64,000 nt of DNA from Candidatus Saccharimonadota bacterium (lineage in GTDB: Bacteria > Patescibacteriota > Saccharimonadia > Saccharimonadales > Saccharimonadaceae), in the NCBI GenBank assembly GCA_017431745.1, contig JAFRKK010000010.1, positions 1-64,000 of the forward strand, written 5' to 3'. Made by a program: the position numbers and the translations under genes. Below, in pieces: positions 52,171 through 61,158 of this stretch. Below the pieces are notes generated by a model that saw only the letters and a list, made by a program, of their open reading frames with translations, was not told the origin of the DNA and did no database searches. Each line of letters starts with the position of its first letter. Within the stretch, counting starts at the first letter, position 1.

Positions 52171-55100
52171 ATGAGTGGTAAAAATACCTCAAAATTTGGA
52201 AGGGTAAGGGCAATTATTGCCAGTTTTTTGGTGCTCATAGGTTTAATGACAGGGGTGGGGACGACAATTTTGAATGCTAACGATACTTATGCTGTTCCTG
52301 ATGAAGGGGAAACGACTAGTGAAACTACCACTGAGAATAACAGTGGGGCTGAGAATGCGGAGCCTAATAGTAATTCAAACAACAATTCCGTAACTGTGAA
52401 CGGTGCCGCAAACAGTAATAATGTGAACGATCAGGGGTCGAAGACGACAGGTAATAGCTGCAAGGATAGTTTAGGGGCGCTAGGTTGGGTAGTGTGCCCG
52501 TCAACTGGGAAAATTTCAGAAGCAGTGGACTGGTTATATGATAAAATTGAACAGTTTTTGGTGGTTAGCCCGATTTCGACAGAGGATGGTTCGCCGATTT
52601 ATGAGATTTGGAAGTATTGTCGTGGTTTGACGAATATTGTATTTATTATTTTCCTTCTAGTAGTGATTTACTCACAATTGACTGGGTTTGGGATTTCGAA
52701 TTATGGGCTGAAGAAGGTTTTGCCGAAGCTGATTGTGACGGCGGTATTAGTGAATTTGAGTTTTTTGATTTGTTCGTTAGCGGTGGATGTGTCAAATATT
52801 GTGGGAAATAGTTTGCGTGGGGTATTTACTTCGGTGGAAGAGACGACATTGGCGACAAGTACATCAGGGATGGGACCGGTGTCACTGTCGAGTATTTTTA
52901 ATGCTTTGGTGACTGGCGGGACTTTGGCGATTGGAGCCGGAGCGATTGCGTTTGAATTTGGGATGATTTGGATGTTGATACCGATAGCGCTGGGTGCGAT
53001 TGTGGCAGTGGTAACGGGATTAATAACGATTGCTTTGCGTCAGGCGGTGGTGGCGCTTTTAATCATGATTTCGCCGCTTGCGATGGTGGCATATATGTTG
53101 CCAAACACTGAGCAGTGGTTTAAAAAATGGAAAGATTTATTGACGAGAATGTTGGTGTTTTATCCGATGTTTTCGTTACTATTTGGGGCGTCGTCACTAG
53201 CTGGATTTGCGATTATTATGAGCGCAAAAGATGGGTTCGGATTACTGCTTGGGGTGGCGGTGCAGCTTTTCCCATTGTTCTTTGCATGGAAATTGATGCA
53301 AATGAGCGGGACGTTCCTCAGTGGGATTAACGCGAAGCTTAGAGGGCTTGCTGATAGACCGTTGGCGGGGAGTCGGGCGTGGGCAGATTCGAAACGGCAA
53401 ATATCGAGTGCAAATAGGCGAGAATATGGAAAGACGCCGATGAGTCACTTGAGGAGATTTATGGATAATAGACGAGCGCTTGATGCGAAGCAGTTAGAAA
53501 ATTTGCAGACGATTCAGAAAAATCGGGCTAATGTGTTTGTACAGAAGAAAATCAGTGCTGGTTATGATGGTTCGAAGTCGCAGGGGACTTCAGAATACTT
53601 GAAGGCGAATAAGTATACGAGGACAGCAAAGGATGCGTCGACTTCGGGATTGCTCAGCGAGACGGCAACGATGGACACAGCACATACGCTTTCGAACTAT
53701 GGAGACTACTATGTAGATGAGACCGTGAGGGAGCGGATTAAAGTGGCTGAGAAAGCTGGCAAGAAGGGTAAGGCTTTGGCAGAGCAGATTAGGTTGAGTG
53801 ATCCTGAATCGCGCAGAAATGCGGCGGCAGCAGGCGCGTTCTTAGAATATAGTCGGGCGCAGATGACAGCGGAGAACGATAACGAGTCAGACTTTAACTT
53901 TATGGTTAAGGAGTACCTAGATAGTTTGAAGGATTATGATCCGAACGATAAGAGTGATAAATTTAGTAAATACAAACATTACATTATGTCGTCGGCTGGT
54001 GGATTGGGTGAAGCTGGACAGACGCGGGTGCTAGGTAAGATTATTGCGAGAGCAGCGGCGGTGGAAAGCAGCCAGAGGCGAGATATTAATATTATCGCGG
54101 CGAAATATCCACACGACAAGACGAACTTTAGAAATATGTTTGTAGGTTATTATGTGAACGACGATGGATATGCTACTGACAAAGAAGGCAATAAACTGAA
54201 GGATGAGAAATACCGTGGCTATTTGTTGAAGCATCACCCAGAAAAATTGGTGAAATGGGATCAGATTGATGAGCAGGGTCGAAAATATTATGATTGGTAT
54301 GATGGTGAGCAGTTTGTTACGAGAATTTACGAAACGGACGGCTCGGCATTTAAGGAGCTTTTCTCTAATCAAGATGTGATAATTAATGATCCAATTAATA
54401 ATTTGTATGGTATGTTGGCTGGTATGGAGCCTGGTAAGGATGGGGTGCCTGAGCACATTGGGCTGAAGAGATTTAGAACGACGATTGGTAGAGGACTATT
54501 GGCGGCACCATTCAAGGATAAAAATGCGGCATTTAGCCCGATGGTGGCGGAAATGATTAAGAAGGGTTACATACAGAATTATACACAAGAGTTTTTGGCC
54601 TATCTCGATAGCTTGAACAAGGCTACGAAACCGGGTGCGTTTAACGTGCAAGATGCAGATGCGATTAAGATGTTCCAACTAATGATGAATCCAGAAAAAT
54701 GGCCAGAATTATTCCCAGAAGAATTGCTCAGAGGGTTTAGGAATGTAAATGGTGAATTAATCAGCGGGTTCAAGCTGAATGATGATGGGACATTGAAGAC
54801 TGTAGCTGATAGTGACGGTAAGCAGAAGCCAATCAAAGTGCCTAATGGTGAGGCGACTTATGATGAATTAATGGCGTGCGTGAAAGAGAAATATATTATC
54901 CCAGCAGCGCGGAAGATTACATTAATGATGTCGCGACAGACGCCGAATACGGCTGATAACCAGAAGGCTGGTACAATCGAGGAATGGAAAAAGCTCAAGG
55001 ACGTGTTTGACACTAAGTGGGGTAAAGGAAAGATGTTTGAGGTTGACCCGTATAAACAGAAGGGTGATATGCGTAGAATTGCTAGAGAAGTGCGGGAGAG

Positions 55101-55380
55101 CTTGCACGAGGGAAGGTTCGATAGCTCCGTTTTCTGTGCAGAAGTTGATGATATGTACATGTCGTGTGGGGCAGATTCGGATGAATTTGCGAGGAGTTTT
55201 GTGGAGTATTGCGACAATGTTTCAAGGGATTATCCTGACAAGGTAGATTCTATAAAAATGGTAAAAGATAACTTTGACGAATACATTAGAGATGAGCAGG
55301 CAGCTGGTCGTTATCCAACGACAGATGATTTGAAGGACAAGATGGAAGAATTGATACACTCATTTATAAATGATGATTAA
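52171..55380 (+). CDS. VirB6/TrbL-like membrane protein with long C-terminal domain
   Basis: The 1069-residue protein has an N-terminal helix or signal (about 12-35), an N/S/E/T-rich linker (about 40-100), then about seven membrane helices (about 160-395) including GLITIALRQAVVALLIMISPLAMVAYMLP split over two helices, the pattern of VirB6/TrbL channel proteins. The remaining 670 residues are hydrophilic and charged and resemble no family I know. It heads the run VirB6-PrgI-VirB4 and would form the inner-membrane channel. The C-terminal part probably lies in the cytoplasm. Confidence 0.78.
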   Translation: MSGKNTSKFGRVRAIIASFLVLIGLMTGVGTTILNANDTYAVPDEGETTSETTTENNSGAENAEPNSNSNNNSVTVNGAANSNNVNDQGSKTTGNSCKDSLGALGWVVCPSTGKISEAVDWLYDKIEQFLVVSPISTEDGSPIYEIWKYCRGLTNIVFIIFLLVVIYSQLTGFGISNYGLKKVLPKLIVTAVLVNLSFLICSLAVDVSNIVGNSLRGVFTSVEETTLATSTSGMGPVSLSSIFNALVTGGTLAIGAGAIAFEFGMIWMLIPIALGAIVAVVTGLITIALRQAVVALLIMISPLAMVAYMLPNTEQWFKKWKDLLTRMLVFYPMFSLLFGASSLAGFAIIMSAKDGFGLLLGVAVQLFPLFFAWKLMQMSGTFLSGINAKLRGLADRPLAGSRAWADSKRQISSANRREYGKTPMSHLRRFMDNRRALDAKQLENLQTIQKNRANVFVQKKISAGYDGSKSQGTSEYLKANKYTRTAKDASTSGLLSETATMDTAHTLSNYGDYYVDETVRERIKVAEKAGKKGKALAEQIRLSDPESRRNAAAAGAFLEYSRAQMTAENDNESDFNFMVKEYLDSLKDYDPNDKSDKFSKYKHYIMSSAGGLGEAGQTRVLGKIIARAAAVESSQRRDINIIAAKYPHDKTNFRNMFVGYYVNDDGYATDKEGNKLKDEKYRGYLLKHHPEKLVKWDQIDEQGRKYYDWYDGEQFVTRIYETDGSAFKELFSNQDVIINDPINNLYGMLAGMEPGKDGVPEHIGLKRFRTTIGRGLLAAPFKDKNAAFSPMVAEMIKKGYIQNYTQEFLAYLDSLNKATKPGAFNVQDADAIKMFQLMMNPEKWPELFPEELLRGFRNVNGELISGFKLNDDGTLKTVADSDGKQKPIKVPNGEATYDELMACVKEKYIIPAARKITLMMSRQTPNTADNQKAGTIEEWKKLKDVFDTKWGKGKMFEVDPYKQKGDMRRIAREVRESLHEGRFDSSVFCAEVDDMYMSCGADSDEFARSFVEYCDNVSRDYPDKVDSIKMVKDNFDEYIRDEQAAGRYPTTDDLKDKMEELIHSFINDD

Positions 55381-55418
55381 AAACAATTATTCCAAGATGG
55401 ATATGCTATAATATTATT

Positions 55419-56354
55419 ATGGCACAATATAAAGTACCGCAGGATGTTGAAGCGGACGATAAACTTCTCGGGCCGTTTAGTTTTCGGCAGTTTGTTTATC
55501 TTTTGGTGGCGGCGGGATGTATTGCTCTTGCAGTGGCTTTGTTTCAGCTATTTCCAATACTAGTGATTATCCCAGCGATACCGGCACTGTTTTTCATTGT
55601 GTTAGCGTTACCGTTAAAAAAGGACCAACCGATGGAAACATATCTTGCAGCGATCGTTTCTTACTACTTGAAACCGCATACGAGAAAATGGACACCAGGG
55701 CAGAGGGAATCGACGATTGATATTATAGCGCCGAAGATAGTGGAAGATACAAGAGCACGAGATATTACGGGCGAAGAGGCAACGCACCGGCTGTCGTTTT
55801 TGGCAGATATTGTGGATACGGAAGGTCAAGCGATTAAGGGCATGGGTGGAAACAGCCCAGTGAATGAAGAATTGGTGAGAGAGGCAAACAATACGAGTGA
55901 TATATTTGAAACGGGGCATTTTGATAATTTGGAAAATACGATTGCGAAGGATGAAAATGAGCGACATGAAGAAGTAATGCGTGAGATGCGTGAAGCGATT
56001 GCGAAGAGCGAAAGTATGTCGGGAGCAACGGTTCAGAAAAATATGGAACAGCGATTGGACGAGCCGAAAGAGGACTCTGCAAAGATGGCTGAGACGGTGG
56101 TGAAGTTTGATGAACAAGGGCCAGACTTTGAATCGGTGTCAATAGTGAGGCCAGGGATGGCGGCAGCAAGTGAGCCTGTGGAAAAGTCTAATCGTATAGA
56201 ACAAAAAACAAGCGAAAAAGTGGAAAAAACTCCACCAAAACCTAGTATAATAGAATTAGCAAATAATACTGATTTTTCTGTTGCGACGATTGCGAAGGAA
56301 GCTAACCGAATTAATAGAAAGGATGAGGGCGAAGTTTTTATATCGCTACACTAG
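55419..56354 (+). CDS. PrgI-family protein
   Basis: The 311-residue protein has an N-terminal PrgI domain (1-90; MAQYKVPQDVEADDKLLGPF, two helices, then KWTPGQ) as found beside VirB4 in Gram-positive type IV systems (VirB3-like role). The C-terminal 200 residues are charged, acidic and probably disordered. TATAAT (55407-55412) is six bases before the ATG, a leaderless start inside the T4SS run. Confidence 0.85.
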   Translation: MAQYKVPQDVEADDKLLGPFSFRQFVYLLVAAGCIALAVALFQLFPILVIIPAIPALFFIVLALPLKKDQPMETYLAAIVSYYLKPHTRKWTPGQRESTIDIIAPKIVEDTRARDITGEEATHRLSFLADIVDTEGQAIKGMGGNSPVNEELVREANNTSDIFETGHFDNLENTIAKDENERHEEVMREMREAIAKSESMSGATVQKNMEQRLDEPKEDSAKMAETVVKFDEQGPDFESVSIVRPGMAAASEPVEKSNRIEQKTSEKVEKTPPKPSIIELANNTDFSVATIAKEANRINRKDEGEVFISLH

Positions 56355-56364
56355 AGTATAGAAT

Positions 56365-57357
56365 ATGAACCCACAAGGAAGTCAACAACCACAAATGATT
56401 ATGCCGAATCAACCTGGACAAGCGATGCCGCAGGCACAACCGATGGCAACGCAGCAGATGGCGCAGCCAATGATGCAACAGCAGGCGATGCCACAGGCGA
56501 GCCAACCGATGCAGGCGGGGCAACCGATGGCGCAACCGCAGGTGATGATGCCGGGGCAGCCAAACGCGGCGATGATGGGCTCGGCGGCGATGCAAGCTCA
56601 GCAGAACGCGCCGACTTCACCAAACAAGGACGTTCCAACGTCGACACAGGCAACATTGTTGATTTCGGAATTACGCGATAATGTGGTGATTATGAAAGAT
56701 GGGTCTTTTAGGGCAGTGGTAGCGTGTAAATCAATAAACTTTGATTTGATGAGCGATATGGAACGCGAAGGGGTGGAATATTCGTACCAGAATTTCTTGA
56801 ACTCTTTGAAGTTTACGACGCAAATTCTGGTGAGGTCACAGCGGGTAGATATTGGGCCGTATCTTGAACGGCTTTCAGAAATCCGGCGCAATAATGACAA
56901 TATGTTACTTGGTGTATTGATGGACGATTATATTAATTTCGTAGATATTTTGTCGCAAGAGGCAAATATTATGGATAAATCGTTCTTTATTATTATTCCG
57001 TATTATCCATCAGCAGACATGGAAAAAACTATTCAGCAGACGAAGAATTTCTTTAAATCGTTTTCGCGAGCGAAAGGTCCAGATGTAACACGGATTGATC
57101 GTGCGACCTATGACAAAGCTTTAACGGAATTAAACAACCGTGTAGATTCAGTGACGTCGGGATTATTTCAAATTGGAATTCAATCAGTGCGACTTAACAC
57201 AAAGGAACTAGCGGAGCTTTATTATAATTTCAATAACCCGGATACGGCAGTAAGGGAACCTTTGGTAGATTTTAGTAAACTTGCGACGATGTATGTTAAA
57301 AAGGGCGAACGGCCGGTGGATGGCGCTAATGTAAATGGAGGGCAGGTAAATGGCTAA
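56365..57357 (+). CDS. VirB4 N-terminal-domain-like protein with Q/M/P-rich start
   Basis: The 330-residue protein starts with about 90 residues of low complexity (Q, M, P, A). The rest (about 95-320) has SFRAVVACKSINFDLMSD, SLKFTTQILVRSQRVDI and FFIIIPYYPSADME, the pattern of the non-ATPase N-terminal domain of VirB4/TraC. VirB4 is thus split across two genes, which overlap by eight bases. The Q-rich arm has no parallel in classical VirB4. Confidence 0.72.
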   Translation: MNPQGSQQPQMIMPNQPGQAMPQAQPMATQQMAQPMMQQQAMPQASQPMQAGQPMAQPQVMMPGQPNAAMMGSAAMQAQQNAPTSPNKDVPTSTQATLLISELRDNVVIMKDGSFRAVVACKSINFDLMSDMEREGVEYSYQNFLNSLKFTTQILVRSQRVDIGPYLERLSEIRRNNDNMLLGVLMDDYINFVDILSQEANIMDKSFFIIIPYYPSADMEKTIQQTKNFFKSFSRAKGPDVTRIDRATYDKALTELNNRVDSVTSGLFQIGIQSVRLNTKELAELYYNFNNPDTAVREPLVDFSKLATMYVKKGERPVDGANVNGGQVNG

Positions 57358-59185
57358 AAAGAGGCAGCTTACTGCAGCAGAAATTGCAGCACAAAATGAG
57401 GCGATGGAGCAAGCAGAAATTCAGCGAGCATTTGAACAAGGAACGAACACTTTACGGGATTTGATTTCGCCTTCGGCAATTGAGATTCACTCGGATTATT
57501 TTCGACTTGGCAATAAGTACGGACGGACAATGTATGTTTATGGGTATCCACGGATGCTCTATACCGGATGGCTATCACCAATTATTAACATTGATGAAGT
57601 GCTAGACGTGTCGATGTATATTTATCCGGTAGAGTCGGCAGTAGTGATGAAGAATTTGCGTACTAAGGTGACGCAACTTGAAGCGTCAATGAACGTTAAT
57701 GCGGAAAAAGGCAAAGTGCGTGATCCGGAGTTAGAGGCGGCAATTACTGACGCGGAGGAATTACGTGATCAGCTTCAGGTGGGGGCAGAGAAGTTTTTCC
57801 GATTTGGGCTATACATTACATTGTGGGCGGATTCTTTGGATGAAATGAAGTTTGTGCAGCAGAAGATCGAAACTATTTTAGGTCAGCAGATGGTGTTTTC
57901 AAAAGTGGCAAATTCGCAACAGGAGCAAGGCTTAAATTCGATTATGCCACAATGTACGGACCAACTGCAGATTCGGCGGAATATGAACACGGGGGCGATT
58001 TCGACATCATTCCCGTTTACGTCAGCGGATTTGACTCAGGACAAGGGTATATTATATGGCGTGAATATGCATAATAATGGGTTGGTGATTTTTGATAGAT
58101 TCTCTTTGGAAAATGCTAATATGGTGGTGTTTGCGAAATCGGGTGCTGGTAAATCGTTTACGGTGAAGCTTGAAGCGCTACGTTCGATGATGGTGGGGGC
58201 GGAGGTAATTATTATTGACCCGGAAAATGAGTATCAGAAATTATCCGATGCGGTAGGCGGATCATATATTAGATTATCTTTGAATTCTGATGTAAGGATT
58301 AACCCGTTTGATTTGCCGAAAGTGGTGGATGCGGAAGATGCGAATGATGCTTTGCGGGCGAATCTTGTAACACTACATGGGTTGTTTAGATTGATGTTAG
58401 GAGGGAATCAGGTTTCTTCTGGTGGGCAAGTGGTGCCGGCGTTGACAGCGGCTGAAGAGGCAGATCTAGATCAGGCTTTAATTGATACTTATGCTAGGGC
58501 GGGGATTACTTCAGACCCATTGACCCATCAATCTACGCCACCGACGATTGCGAATTTGTATGATACGTTGCTACATATGGAAGGGACGGGACCGGCTTTA
58601 GCACAGCGTTTACGCAAATATACAACGGGTACGTTTGCGGGGATTTTCTCACAGCAATCCAATATTGATATTAATAACCAGATGGTGGTATTTAATATTC
58701 GGGATCTAGAAGACGAACTTAGGCCGGTGGCGATGTATATTGTGCTGAGTCACATTTGGAATATTGTGAGGGCGGAACAAAGGAAGCGTTTGTTGATTGT
58801 AGATGAGGCGTGGCAGTTGATGCAACATGAAGATTCGGCGAATTTCTTGTTTTCTTTGGCGAAGCGAGCCCGTAAGTATTATTTGGGTTTGACTACTGTA
58901 ACACAGGATGTGGAAGACTTTATGAGTACTAAGATGGGACGAGCGATTGTGGGGAACTCGTCGATGCAGCTACTTTTGAAACAGTCGCCGTCGGCAGTGG
59001 ATGTGCTTTCGGACGTGTTTAAATTGACTGAGGAAGAAAAACGGCGGTTGTCAAACTTCCCGGTGGGACAGGGACTATTCTTTGCGGGACCAAATCACGT
59101 GCATATTCAGGTGATTGCATCAGAAACGGAAGAGAGTTTGATTACGACGAATCCGGGGCAGAAGCAGAGAGCACCAGGACAGTAA
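57350..59185 (+). CDS. virB4: VirB4-type conjugation ATPase
   Basis: The 611-residue protein has Walker A AKSGAGKSFTVK near residue 265, IIDPENEYQKL, Walker B LLIVDEAWQLM near 485 and the TQDVEDFM and GNSSMQLLLKQS motifs of the VirB4/TraC family. It powers pilus assembly or substrate export. It begins before the stop of the preceding gene. VirD4, VirB8-10 and relaxase genes are absent from the window. Confidence 0.93.
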   Translation: MAKKRQLTAAEIAAQNEAMEQAEIQRAFEQGTNTLRDLISPSAIEIHSDYFRLGNKYGRTMYVYGYPRMLYTGWLSPIINIDEVLDVSMYIYPVESAVVMKNLRTKVTQLEASMNVNAEKGKVRDPELEAAITDAEELRDQLQVGAEKFFRFGLYITLWADSLDEMKFVQQKIETILGQQMVFSKVANSQQEQGLNSIMPQCTDQLQIRRNMNTGAISTSFPFTSADLTQDKGILYGVNMHNNGLVIFDRFSLENANMVVFAKSGAGKSFTVKLEALRSMMVGAEVIIIDPENEYQKLSDAVGGSYIRLSLNSDVRINPFDLPKVVDAEDANDALRANLVTLHGLFRLMLGGNQVSSGGQVVPALTAAEEADLDQALIDTYARAGITSDPLTHQSTPPTIANLYDTLLHMEGTGPALAQRLRKYTTGTFAGIFSQQSNIDINNQMVVFNIRDLEDELRPVAMYIVLSHIWNIVRAEQRKRLLIVDEAWQLMQHEDSANFLFSLAKRARKYYLGLTTVTQDVEDFMSTKMGRAIVGNSSMQLLLKQSPSAVDVLSDVFKLTEEEKRRLSNFPVGQGLFFAGPNHVHIQVIASETEESLITTNPGQKQRAPGQ

Positions 59186-59189
59186 TATT

Positions 59190-59370
59190 GGCGGGGCCTG
59201 TCGGCACATATTTTTCTAGCATCGGGACTTGAAATTTTAAGCACGTCATACGCTGGCAAGCCGGGAAAGATTGCCCTTTACAGGGCAACTTTCTCGGTTG
59301 CGTCAGGAATATACGTGTTAAAATTTCAAATCATTTTATGATGCTAGAAAAATACGTGCCGTCACCCGCC
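59190..59370. repeat. Nested palindrome 6 between virB4 and FISUMP gene 2
   Basis: Outer arms 59190-59223 and 59340-59370 pair over about 28 positions with a few bulges. GGGAC separates the left outer arm from the inner stem 59229-59246, which pairs with 59313-59329 (one bulge). The right side reads ATCATTTTAT. The centre has a 15-pair hairpin around 59260-59297. Outer arms start four bases after the virB4 stop and end three bases before the FISUMP stop. Confidence 0.88.
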
Positions 59371-59373
59371 AGA

Positions 59374-60828
59374 TTATTCTTGGACGAGGCAACGGACTGC
59401 GAATCCGAGGTACTTGTTGTCGTTGTACGAAGGGCTGACACCGGTAGTATTCATGTACAGACCGTACCCGCGCTGAGCAGAATGCGCAGTACGCGACCAG
59501 TAGTAGCCGACGGAGCCGAGAACGCCGGCTCCACCAGTGCCATAGCCGCCGCTAAGCAGGAAGCCAGGAGTACTGGTAACTTGGCCTACGGTTGGAGTAT
59601 TTTCTTTTGTAGTGGTTGGGTTTGCTACTTCCATTTGAGCGGCAGAAGGATACTGATTGTAAAGCTGTTGGAACTGACCACCACTACCACTAGTAGGCAA
59701 AGTCCAACCAGCTGGACAGATGCTGTTGTTAACGTTTTGGCCTTGAGTAGCGATGTAGGTAGTGCCAGTACCAGCAGTAGCAGTATACCAGTTGTAATAG
59801 CAACTCTCCCAATCGCTGGCGGTACCGTTACCAGTACAGTAATATTCAGTGCTGTTATTCTGATACTGAACGCCGTCAATGGTATAGGCGTGGAATTTAC
59901 CTGGGGATGGGAGTTTATTGTTTAATACATAGTTGCTACCTACATCAGAGTTGGTAGGAGTGAGAGTGAGGGTGGAGGTGCTGCGGCCGAGTTTGAGGTT
60001 CTGGAGCATCCAGCAGTTGCCGTCTTTGAGTCTAGCTACTAAGTATTTTTGGTTATCACGATTGTCTGTTAGCTGATAGACCATACCGGTAGTAAGCGTG
60101 GATGGGCAGCTTCCTACTTCCTGCATATAAGTAGCATCAGCAATAGTTTTAGTAGTAGGAGCTGCGGCGGTGTTGGGATGAACCATAGTATATTTAACTT
60201 TTCCGGTGTAAGTACCGGCTAATTGGCCACTGCTGATGTAGACTTGGTATTTAGCTTGAACCTGGGCACCAGTAGCTGTACCGGAGGAAGTAGATGAGGT
60301 ATATTTTGCTATTTGAGTATAAGTTTCGGGTATGACATGGTAGTTATTAAAGCTGTTCATAATGGTAGGATTATCGCCAGATACTGGATTAACCTTCATC
60401 GCCCAACTACTACTATCACCGCTTGTAGTAGTGCTGGTGCTGATATTACCATATACTCCGATCATTTGAGTGTTGGTGGGAGTAGTATAGGCATTATTGC
60501 CATAGCCTATAGCATAAATAGAATAGCCACTAGGATCATTGCAAATTGTAGTGAGTTTACTGCCACTGATTTCGGCGGTAGAGCCTGGATCTACGGTAGC
60601 GCTATAAATACTATTGCCACTAGTATCCGTGCCATTGCTACCACCCTTCATGGTACAGGCAGAGTTGACTACGACTGATACGTTAGAGGAGTCGGTGGCG
60701 TTGTCTGCCGCTTTAACAATTGAATTAGATAGAATAAGACCAGTTAGTAAGGTAGTTAACAGCAAGAATCCTGGAATAATAAATAGGATAGAGTTACGTT
60801 TAATATGACATTGGTGCTTTATCTTCAT
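59374..60828 (-). CDS. Secreted FISUMP-domain surface protein 2
   Basis: I start at ATG 60828 (MKIKHQCHIK) behind GAGAGG; the longer frame would run through the structured leader. The 484-residue product has a signal helix (about 13-35), a Ser/Thr-rich beta region (about 40-220) with a WxL-like character, and a FISUMP domain (about 230-484) with DGNCWMLQNLKLG, CPAGWTLP and FAVRCLVQE. It is a paralogue of the product of 7770-9191 and should be displayed at the surface. Confidence 0.87.
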   Translation of the reverse strand: MKIKHQCHIKRNSILFIIPGFLLLTTLLTGLILSNSIVKAADNATDSSNVSVVVNSACTMKGGSNGTDTSGNSIYSATVDPGSTAEISGSKLTTICNDPSGYSIYAIGYGNNAYTTPTNTQMIGVYGNISTSTTTSGDSSSWAMKVNPVSGDNPTIMNSFNNYHVIPETYTQIAKYTSSTSSGTATGAQVQAKYQVYISSGQLAGTYTGKVKYTMVHPNTAAAPTTKTIADATYMQEVGSCPSTLTTGMVYQLTDNRDNQKYLVARLKDGNCWMLQNLKLGRSTSTLTLTPTNSDVGSNYVLNNKLPSPGKFHAYTIDGVQYQNNSTEYYCTGNGTASDWESCYYNWYTATAGTGTTYIATQGQNVNNSICPAGWTLPTSGSGGQFQQLYNQYPSAAQMEVANPTTTKENTPTVGQVTSTPGFLLSGGYGTGGAGVLGSVGYYWSRTAHSAQRGYGLYMNTTGVSPSYNDNKYLGFAVRCLVQE

Positions 60829-60854
60829 TAGATTACCTCTCTTATTTTGCTTAT

Positions 60855-60925
60855 CCCCCGGCGGTACCACTAAAGTATATTGAAGCACAAATGAGGCTAT
60901 ACAAAAATGGCACCACCTGGGGTGC
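60855..60925 (-). promoter_or_regulatory. Attenuator-like leader of FISUMP gene 2
   Basis: In transcript sense GCACC (60925-60921) pairs with GGTGC (60914-60910) followed by CATTTTTG. The second half can instead pair with 60863-60869 plus flanking G-C pairs (60919-60922 with 60855-60859). The arrangement and spacing to the ATG match the leader of FISUMP gene 1, while the loop sequence differs. Confidence 0.5.
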
Positions 60926-61060
60926 AATAGCCAAACGTTCAGCAATCAGTATTACGACCAATTGTTCATACGCGTGACAACCAAGTGGCGCCATTTTGTA
61001 TACGAACATTTGGTGTATAAAATATACCAATTGCATTTAATTAAACATTTAGCTATTGCA
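60915..61060. repeat. Nested palindrome 7 upstream of FISUMP gene 2
   Basis: TGCAATAGCC and AACGTT near 60923-60939 pair with AACATTTAGCTATTGCA near 61046-61062. Inside, CAATTGTTCATACGC near 60960-60974 pairs with GTATACGAAC and CAATTG near 60999-61037 with bulges. The distal arm shares its TGCA with the attenuator hairpin, as in palindrome 3. Coordinates are approximate. Confidence 0.6.
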
Positions 61061-61112
61061 TTTTAATTGTAGCATACTTTTTAAGTTTTGTGCAAGAGTC
61101 AATTTTTATTAT

Positions 61113-61137
61113 TGGCACTCTTGACGTGTGAGTGCCA
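61113..61137. promoter_or_regulatory. CIRCE operator and promoter of dnaJ
   Basis: TGGCACTC and GAGTGCCA flank TTGACGTGT. The -35 TTGACG at 61121-61126 lies in the operator loop, 17 bases from TATAAT at 61144-61149. The architecture is identical to that at groES. Confidence 0.92.
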
Positions 61138-61158
61138 GTGGGGTATAATAAATATACT

